Shown here: piece by piece, positions 59,731-64,000 of the stretch
Layout of the letters: every line of letters begins with the position of its first letter
Numbering within the stretch: position 1 is the first letter of the stretch
Source: Actinosynnema sp042752395
Lineage (GTDB): Bacteria; Actinomycetota; Actinomycetes; Mycobacteriales; Pseudonocardiaceae
DNA length: 64,000 bases
Reading direction: 5' to 3'
NCBI RefSeq assembly: GCF_042752395.1
Contig: NZ_JBHYXZ010000018.1
Location: 16,376 to 80,375 of the forward strand
Program-made: the position numbers and the translations under genes
The notes under the pieces: generated by a model
The model's input: only the letters and a program-made list of their open reading frames with translations
Told to the model about the DNA's origin: nothing
Databases searched by the model: none

Positions 59731-61002
59731 TCACCCCAGCTGTTCCAGTGCGGCACGCAGCTCGTCACGCCCGGTGACGCCCAGTTTTTCGTAGGTGTTG
59801 GAAAGGTGGAACTCGACCGTGCGCAGCGCCAGAAACAGTTTCGTGGCGATCTCCCGGTTGGAGTAGCCCGCGACCACGAGTTGGGCGATGCGCGCCTGCT
59901 GACGGGTCAACGCGGGCCGCCGCGGCGGCGCGGCGACGGCGGCGAGCGCCCGCTCGGCCGACTGCGCCCGGTGCGGGTTGCCGGTCCGCCGGGCCAGCGA
60001 GGACGCGCACTGCAGCCGCTGCCGGGCCGCCACCACGTCACCGCGCGCGGCCAGCCGCACGCCCAGCTCGTGCTGCGCCCGCCCCAGCTCGGGCCACGCC
60101 TGCGCCAGCTCCAGCAGCTGCACGGCCTCGCGGAGCCGCTCCAGCTCGTGACCGTCGGCGTCCACGACGGCCAGGGCGCACAACGCGCGCCCGACCGTGC
60201 GCGACTCGCCCCACAGCACCGCGGCCTCGTACTCCTGGCGGGCCAACGCCACGGCGAGGTCGTCGCGCCCCGCCGCGAACGCCGCCAGCGCCGCCTCGCT
60301 GCGCCACGGCATCACCGCCGGGTTGGCCACGCCACGCGCGATCAGGTCCTGGCCGCACGTCAGGTACTCGGTCACGGCCGGCCCCGGCCGCCCCTCCGCC
60401 ATGGCCACCGCCCCGCGGGTGGCGAGCAGCACCGGACGGCACCCGACCCCGGAGTCCAGCGCCTCGTCCATCCGGCGCTCCCGGGCCAGCGCCCGGGCGC
60501 CGTCCACGTCGCCGCACTCGGCCAGCAGCTCCACCGCCCACCCGACCGCGACCATCCGGGTCTCCAACGGCGTGTCGGCCGACATCAACGGCTCCAGCAA
60601 CGCGTGCGCGCGCTCCACGTCGCCGAACAACCGCGCGATACGCGCCTGGAGCAACGCCACCACCCCGGAGACCTCGGGCCGGTCGGCGTTGAGCAGGCTG
60701 TGGGCGTCGGCGGCGACCAGTTCACCGCCGTAGATCAACGTCGACAGCGCCCGTGCGACGCACACCTCACGGCTCCGACAAGCCTCGTCCTCCAGCGCCT
60801 CTTCGGCGCACCGCACCGCGCCGCCCCAGTCCCGCCCGGCCACCAGCAGGCGCAGCGCCCGCTCGGCCGCGCACACCGCCCCGGAAGCCGCGTCGCCGTG
60901 CCTCACGGCTACCGACGTCCGGTGCCCCAAAGGCAGGAACGCCTCGAACAGCGGGGCGTCCCTACTCCGCCGAGACCACGGCCGACCCGCCGAATGCGCC
61001 AT
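59731..61002 (-). CDS. LuxR-family regulator (short LAL type), right end of the polyketide cluster
   Basis: 423 aa from the ATG at 61002, which has GAGGGGG five bases upstream; the longer frame is unnecessary. Alpha-helical body with CGQDLIARGVANPAVMPWRSEAALAAFAAGR, near-identical in layout to the left-end regulator, and C-terminal LuxR HTH (about 362-420: LTRQQARIAQLVVAGYSNREIA ... LALRTVEFHLSNTYEKLG). No Walker ATPase. Paralogue of the 38253-39716 protein; together they bracket the cluster and are probably both activators of it. Transcribed towards the biosynthetic genes. Confidence 0.78.
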   Translation of the reverse strand: MAHSAGRPWSRRSRDAPLFEAFLPLGHRTSVAVRHGDAASGAVCAAERALRLLVAGRDWGGAVRCAEEALEDEACRSREVCVARALSTLIYGGELVAADAHSLLNADRPEVSGVVALLQARIARLFGDVERAHALLEPLMSADTPLETRMVAVGWAVELLAECGDVDGARALARERRMDEALDSGVGCRPVLLATRGAVAMAEGRPGPAVTEYLTCGQDLIARGVANPAVMPWRSEAALAAFAAGRDDLAVALARQEYEAAVLWGESRTVGRALCALAVVDADGHELERLREAVQLLELAQAWPELGRAQHELGVRLAARGDVVAARQRLQCASSLARRTGNPHRAQSAERALAAVAAPPRRPALTRQQARIAQLVVAGYSNREIATKLFLALRTVEFHLSNTYEKLGVTGRDELRAALEQLG

Positions 61003-61707
61003 CCCGGCCCCCTCGTGAACGTCCCCACAGCGCCGCCCCTCACTCACGGCACACTCCTCGAAACCGGTCACGCTCGGCCGAACCACAGGTAACCCACAGT
61101 GATTCCATCCCTTTCAGTATCCAGAGGGATCCACTGCCGCACACCCCCCGCGCCCGCGACGATCCTGTGAACGCGAGCGATCTTCCGGTTCCGCTCGCGG
61201 TCGCCGACGCGCCGAGCTGCCACGTTGCCCTTTCGGGCGGAATTCCAGGGGTGTGAGGGACGAGACAGCCGTCCGCCGACGGCAGGCCCAGGGGTTCCCC
61301 GGTCGGTCGGGACCTTCGCCCGTGCGCGCCTGCCTCGCCGGGCCGCACAGTGGGGCGCGCAGTGGTTCGATCGGGTGAACGGACAGGAGCGTGGTCGAGG
61401 TCTCGGGGCGGCGGTAGCCCGGGTGGCCGACGTGCTCACCGCGCCGTCGCCGCACCACGGTTCCGACTCGCCCCCGACCTCATCCCGACGCCGGCCGCGT
61501 GCCGCCCGCCACCGACCCCCGGCACCGGGAACCGCGGCTTGCCGTGCGGCGCGGCTTGCCGTGCGGCGCGGCCCTCCACCACCTCCGCCCGGCACGGCGT
61601 CCGCCCCTCGCGCCCGGCACCGCGGGTGAACGTCAACTCGCGCCTCCTCGGCCACCGCGTCATCGTCAGCGGAGAACCCAGTCAACCGACGAGGAACCGG
61701 AGGAGCG
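61003..61707. other. 705-bp non-coding region at the right edge of the polyketide cluster
   Basis: Between the divergent LuxR gene (minus) and the small secreted protein gene (plus). Several frames are open but none has a start with a ribosome-binding site or a recognisable product. It holds a 17-bp tandem repeat (61534-61567) and should contain two promoters. I saw no clear promoter boxes. Confidence 0.5.
61534..61567. repeat. Perfect 17-bp tandem duplication
   Basis: The unit GCGGCTTGCCGTGCGGC is repeated head to tail at 61534-61550 and 61551-61567, followed by the start of a third copy. About 140 bases upstream of the secreted-protein start. Function unknown. Confidence 0.85.
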
Positions 61708-62175
61708 ATGCGCACATCGAGGCACGGGGTCCGACGGGCGGTGGCCGCGGTCGCCCTGGCGCTCGGGGCGGGCCTGCTCGCTCCCCCGACGGCGACGGCG
61801 CAGGACAACACCGGGACGTGCGAAGGCGGGCGGTTCAGCGCGCTGCCACCCGACGGCACCTCCGTGTCACGCGGACAGGTGATCATCTACCAGGTCGACA
61901 TCCGAGTCGTCGACGGCGACGTGCTGGGCTGCCTGCGCGACGTGCGCCTGTCGCCGTTGCTCGATTTCGTCGTCGTCCGACCGGACGGCTACTACTCCCC
62001 CGAAGCGCAGGGCGGGCCGACCGTCAGCGTCGTCTACGACGGACCCCTGTCCCCCGGCACCTACCACGGCAGCGTCACGATGCGCGTCCGGGCCGACGCC
62101 CCGATCGGCGCCGTCATCGAGGCGAGCAGCGGGCCGATGATCCGCCACGTGGTGCGCGACCGGCCGGCGACCTGA
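61708..62175 (+). CDS. Small secreted protein of unknown function
   Basis: 155 aa with a strong GGAGGAG ribosome-binding site and a clear signal peptide (RRAVAAVALALGAGLLAPPTATAQ, cleavage after ATA-Q region). The mature part, about 120 aa, has two Cys (TCEGGRF and GCLRDV) that may pair, and a beta-sandwich-like pattern (VIIYQVDIRVVDG, LLDFVVVRPDGYY, PTVSVVYDGPLSPGTYHGSVTMRVRADA). Possibly an immunoglobulin-like or invasin-like extracellular fold. No known family recognised. Converges on the small membrane protein gene with only five bases between stops. Confidence 0.65.
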   Translation: MRTSRHGVRRAVAAVALALGAGLLAPPTATAQDNTGTCEGGRFSALPPDGTSVSRGQVIIYQVDIRVVDGDVLGCLRDVRLSPLLDFVVVRPDGYYSPEAQGGPTVSVVYDGPLSPGTYHGSVTMRVRADAPIGAVIEASSGPMIRHVVRDRPAT

Positions 62176-62180
62176 CCGGC

Positions 62181-62408
62181 TCAGCGCCGCTTGCGGCCCC
62201 AGCGGAAGTAGGCCAGCGGGCCGACGAAGTTCACCGCGATCGCCAACGCCCACCACTTCTTGCCGCCGTTGACCTCCGCGGCGGGGCGGCGGGCCAGGTC
62301 CGTCCACGCGGCACCCGCGAGCGCGACCTCGACCACACCCGCCACCACGACGGCCCACCGCCGGCCGGTGCTCAACCGCGCCCACGACTTGTGCTCGCTC
62401 ACGTCCAC
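62181..62408 (-). CDS. Small membrane protein with PLDc_N-type domain
   Basis: 75 aa. Two hydrophobic helices (WAVVVAGVVEVALAGAAWTDLA and KKWWALAIAVNFVGPLAYFRWG) separated by a short polar loop, with the second ending FRWGRKRR. This is the phospholipase-D-nuclease N-terminal (PLDc_N) domain common as a stand-alone protein in actinomycetes, where the RPAAEVNGGKKWWA turn is conserved. Function unknown; probably an integral membrane protein with positive C-terminus inside. Confidence 0.7.
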   Translation of the reverse strand: MDVSEHKSWARLSTGRRWAVVVAGVVEVALAGAAWTDLARRPAAEVNGGKKWWALAIAVNFVGPLAYFRWGRKRR

Positions 62409-62882
62409 GATGCCGCCCTTCCTCCGCCCGATGTCACGACGGCGACGTCCCGGGGGGACCGACCGGCCGGTGGTGGTCGGCGTCTCCGTCCATCTTGGAG
62501 CGCTGCACCCGCGAGTGCGCGACGGTGCACGTCATTCACGCCCACCTCGAACCGCTTGATCGTGACCACGCGGTCCTGCCGCGTGCCCGAGTCGGGAAGC
62601 ACGTGCGGACATCGCGAATCCCTCCGCTGGGCAATCCCCTGCCGTCGACGGTAGCGAGCCCTGCGGTGGCGAGCCACACGAAGAGTCTTACGACGACCGC
62701 TCGCGCCCGTCGCCGGGCGGCAGTGACCGGAGGGATCCGGCGCGAATCCCGTGGCGCGTGTGTCGGCACCCATCAGCCGTGAGCACGGCACGTGAGGTCC
62801 ACCAGTCACCTCACCTGCTCCACGCCCACCGTTTCCGCGCCCGGCCGTGTCGCCGCCGGCGGCAACGCTGTTCCAGCACGGT

Positions 62883-62896
62883 TGTTTGCGCTAACA
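62883..62896 (+). promoter_or_regulatory. LacI-like operator A upstream of the GH62 gene
   Basis: TGTTTGCGCTAACA, one mismatch from the palindrome TGTTAGCGCTAACA typical of LacI-family sugar repressors. A second copy lies 117 bases downstream. Confidence 0.5.
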
Positions 62897-63012
62897 CGCA
62901 GCGGCGGTGGCAGCCACCCTGGGCCACGGGTAGAGCCTAATCAGCCGCGAAAGACCGCGCCTGTACTGCGGATTCGACATCATTCGATGGATGCCTCACG
63001 AACCGCTCTTGC

Positions 63013-63026
63013 CGTTAGCGCTCACA
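63013..63026 (+). promoter_or_regulatory. LacI-like operator B upstream of the GH62 promoter
   Basis: CGTTAGCGCTCACA, two mismatches from the same palindrome as operator A, ending 19 bases before the -35 box. Paired sites about 130 bp apart would allow looping. Confidence 0.5.
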
Positions 63027-63045
63027 TCCAGAGGCCACCAGCTCG

Positions 63046-63074
63046 TTGACGCTGTGCGCTCGGGTAGCTACATT
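63046..63074 (+). promoter_or_regulatory. Putative promoter of the CBM2-GH62 gene
   Basis: TTGACG (63046-63051), a 17-base spacer and TACATT (63069-63074). Transcription would start near 63081, leaving a leader of about 310 bases before the ATG at 63390. Confidence 0.5.
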
Positions 63075-63096
63075 GACCGAAAGGTAAAGGGCTTCG

Positions 63097-63111
63097 CCCG
63101 AAACATTCGGG
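63097..63111 (+). promoter_or_regulatory. Palindrome just downstream of the predicted start point
   Basis: CCCGAAACATTCGGG, perfect 6-bp arms around ACA, positioned about +16 to +30. It resembles the GAAAnTTTC-type boxes seen before xylanase and arabinosidase genes in streptomycetes and could be a repressor site. Confidence 0.4.
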
Positions 63112-63150
63112 CCGGGCCGCCAGGGTCGGCCGGGGACGCCGAGCTGCGGC

Positions 63151-63182
63151 GACCGTGCGCTGGGGACGCCGAGCGCACGGTC
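63151..63182 (+). promoter_or_regulatory. Leader hairpin upstream of the CBM2-GH62 gene
   Basis: A perfect 11-bp stem GACCGTGCGCT/AGCGCACGGTC (63151-63161 and 63172-63182) with a ten-base loop, inside the predicted leader. The loop lies in the second copy of a 13-base direct repeat GGGGACGCCGAGC (63132-63144, 63162-63174). It may be an attenuator, an mRNA-stabilising element, or a terminator of an upstream transcript. Confidence 0.45.
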
Positions 63183-63389
63183 TTGAAGCCGGCGTCCCGG
63201 ACGCTGTACCTGATCTTCCTCGGACTCGGCGGGTGGCACGGTGCTTCACGGTCGATCAACCTCGGGCACGAACGGCGAACCGGCGTCCACCCGGAGCCGC
63301 GCACTCGGGCGATCACCCGTGCCCCCCGGCATCCCGAGCCCGACGGGCCGATCCCGATCGACCTGCGCAACGTCCACGAAGGAGACGTC

Positions 63390-64000
63390 ATGTCCGTGCA
63401 AAGACGCAGCTTCATGACAAGGTTCAGAGCGGCTCATGTCGGCGCCGCGGCGGTGAGCGCCGTGGTGCTGGCTTCGAGCGCGGTGCTCGTGGCGATGCCG
63501 GCGGGCGCCGCGGCCGCGGGGTGTTCGGTGAACTACGCCGTGGCGTCGCAGTGGCAAGGCGGGTTCAGCGCCAACGTGTCGATCACGAACCTGGGCGACC
63601 CGCTGAACGGGTGGACGTTGACGTGGTCGTTCGGCGCGGGCCAGACGGTGACGCAGCCGTGGAGCGCGTCGGTGACGCAGAGCGGTTCGGCGGTGACCGC
63701 GAAGAACGTGGACTACAACGGCTCGATCCCCACCGGCGGCTCGGCGTCGTTCGGTTTCAACGGGTCGTGGACGGGTAGCAACCCGGTTCCGACGACCTTC
63801 GCTTTGAACGGCGTGACGTGCACCGGTAGCACGACCACGACGACGACGACATCGTCGACAACGACGAGCACGACGACATCGACCACCACTACGACCACGA
63901 CGCCCGGCGGGTGTTCGCTGCCGTCGACCTACCGCTGGTCGTCGTCGGGTGTGCTGGCGAACCCGAGGTCGGGCTGGGTCTCGCTCAAGGACTTCACCTA
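63390..64000 (+). CDS. Secreted CBM2-GH62 alpha-L-arabinofuranosidase (3' end outside the window)
   Basis: 203 codons are visible from the ATG at 63390, which has GAAGGAG six bases upstream. A signal peptide (about 1-45, ending MPAGAAAAG) is followed by a family 2 carbohydrate-binding module (about 47-147: CSVNYAVASQWQGGFSANVS, NGWTLTWSF, the C-terminal Cys in NGVTC) with the exposed Trp residues that bind crystalline polysaccharide. A Thr/Ser linker (about 148-172) comes next. The catalytic domain then begins CSLPSTYRWSSSGVLANP, GWVSLKDFT, which is the characteristic N-terminus of GH62 arabinofuranosidases acting on arabinoxylan. The gene continues beyond base 64000. Confidence 0.85.
   Translation, partial: MSVQRRSFMTRFRAAHVGAAAVSAVVLASSAVLVAMPAGAAAAGCSVNYAVASQWQGGFSANVSITNLGDPLNGWTLTWSFGAGQTVTQPWSASVTQSGSAVTAKNVDYNGSIPTGGSASFGFNGSWTGSNPVPTTFALNGVTCTGSTTTTTTTSSTTTSTTTSTTTTTTTPGGCSLPSTYRWSSSGVLANPRSGWVSLKDFT

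Larger units (their letters stand above)
62409..63389. other. 981-bp regulatory/non-coding region upstream of the CBM2-GH62 gene
   Basis: No supportable gene. Minus-strand frames at 62536-62769 and 63015-63415 lack ribosome-binding sites and conserved sequence. Local AT content rises around 62880-63110, where two LacI-like operators, a promoter and a short palindrome are found (listed separately), followed by an 11-bp hairpin in the leader. Confidence 0.55.

Noticed and set aside
62536..62769. A 77-codon minus-strand frame with a short hydrophobic stretch
   Set aside because: No ribosome-binding site and low-complexity Arg-rich sequence; overlapping frames on the other strand look equally open.
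63015..63415. Overlapping minus-strand frames upstream of the GH62 gene
   Set aside because: They cover the predicted promoter and leader hairpin of the GH62 gene and show no conserved protein features.
1..64000. CRISPR array, insertion sequence, integrase or attachment site
   Set aside because: No spaced identical repeats, transposase-like frames or long terminal inverted repeats were seen; the short tandem repeats present are all slippage-type.

Overview
The window is very GC-rich DNA with dense, often 4-nt-overlapping genes, frequent GTG starts and secreted glycoside hydrolases next to an aromatic polyketide cluster. It reads as a linear piece of an actinomycete chromosome. A Pseudonocardiaceae genus such as Saccharothrix, Actinosynnema or Lentzea is a reasonable guess, but no rRNA or other marker gene is present to prove it. 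Two 10-N runs (6073-6082 and 13315-13324) are scaffold joins with poor-looking flanks, and each interrupts a real gene.

Layout. 1-9.5 kb holds unlinked genes: the 3' part of a flavoprotein of the halogenase/LodB superfamily, a surface protein with an LAETG sortase signal, an anchored protein, a beta-helix lipoprotein, a Tat-exported DyP-type peroxidase, a LuxR-type regulator and a GlsB/YeaQ-type stress membrane protein. 10.0-21.4 kb is an L-fucose utilisation locus. It has a secreted GH95 alpha-L-fucosidase, then a seven-gene operon: FAH-type hydrolase, L-fuconate dehydratase, SDR, sugar ABC binding protein, ATPase, permease and an aldo/keto reductase. Three near-identical 15-bp operators sit on the two promoters. 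The set makes biological sense: fucose is released outside the cell, imported, oxidised by the non-phosphorylated route and split to pyruvate and lactate.

22.9-33.1 kb is the least familiar part: a tightly packed minus-strand operon of seven genes. It encodes two versions of a TULIP-like (tubular lipid-binding, P47/BPI style) protein, one intact at 422 aa and one split into 301 + 124 aa, two large unrecognised beta-rich proteins (1186 and 556 aa), an unrecognised 420-aa protein, and an intact trans-type polyprenyl diphosphate synthase. I regard this as the best candidate for an undescribed system: a prenyl-lipid synthase encoded together with predicted lipid-binding proteins.

33.5-38.2 kb holds a DUF1990-like protein, a tandem universal-stress protein without a normal start codon, a secreted GH43 enzyme and a CPA1-type cation/proton antiporter. 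38.25-61.0 kb is a type II polyketide cluster on the minus strand. Its core order (PgaE-like oxygenase, TcmI-type cyclase, KS-alpha, KS-beta, ACP, ketoreductase, aromatase, PgaM-like oxygenase-reductase fusion) is that of angucycline clusters. It carries its own acyl-CoA carboxylase (alpha, beta and epsilon subunits), two luciferase-like oxidoreductases, an FMN reductase, two SDRs with degenerate active sites, an O-methyltransferase, an MFS exporter, a MarR-type regulator and an NTF2-like protein. Paralogous LuxR-type regulators lie at both ends. No glycosyltransferase or deoxysugar gene is visible, so an angucyclinone aglycone is the simplest prediction.

61.0-64.0 kb holds small secreted and membrane proteins, a long regulatory region, and the 5' end of a secreted CBM2-GH62 arabinofuranosidase that runs off the window. 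With GH95 and GH43 this points to a soil saprophyte feeding on plant polysaccharides.
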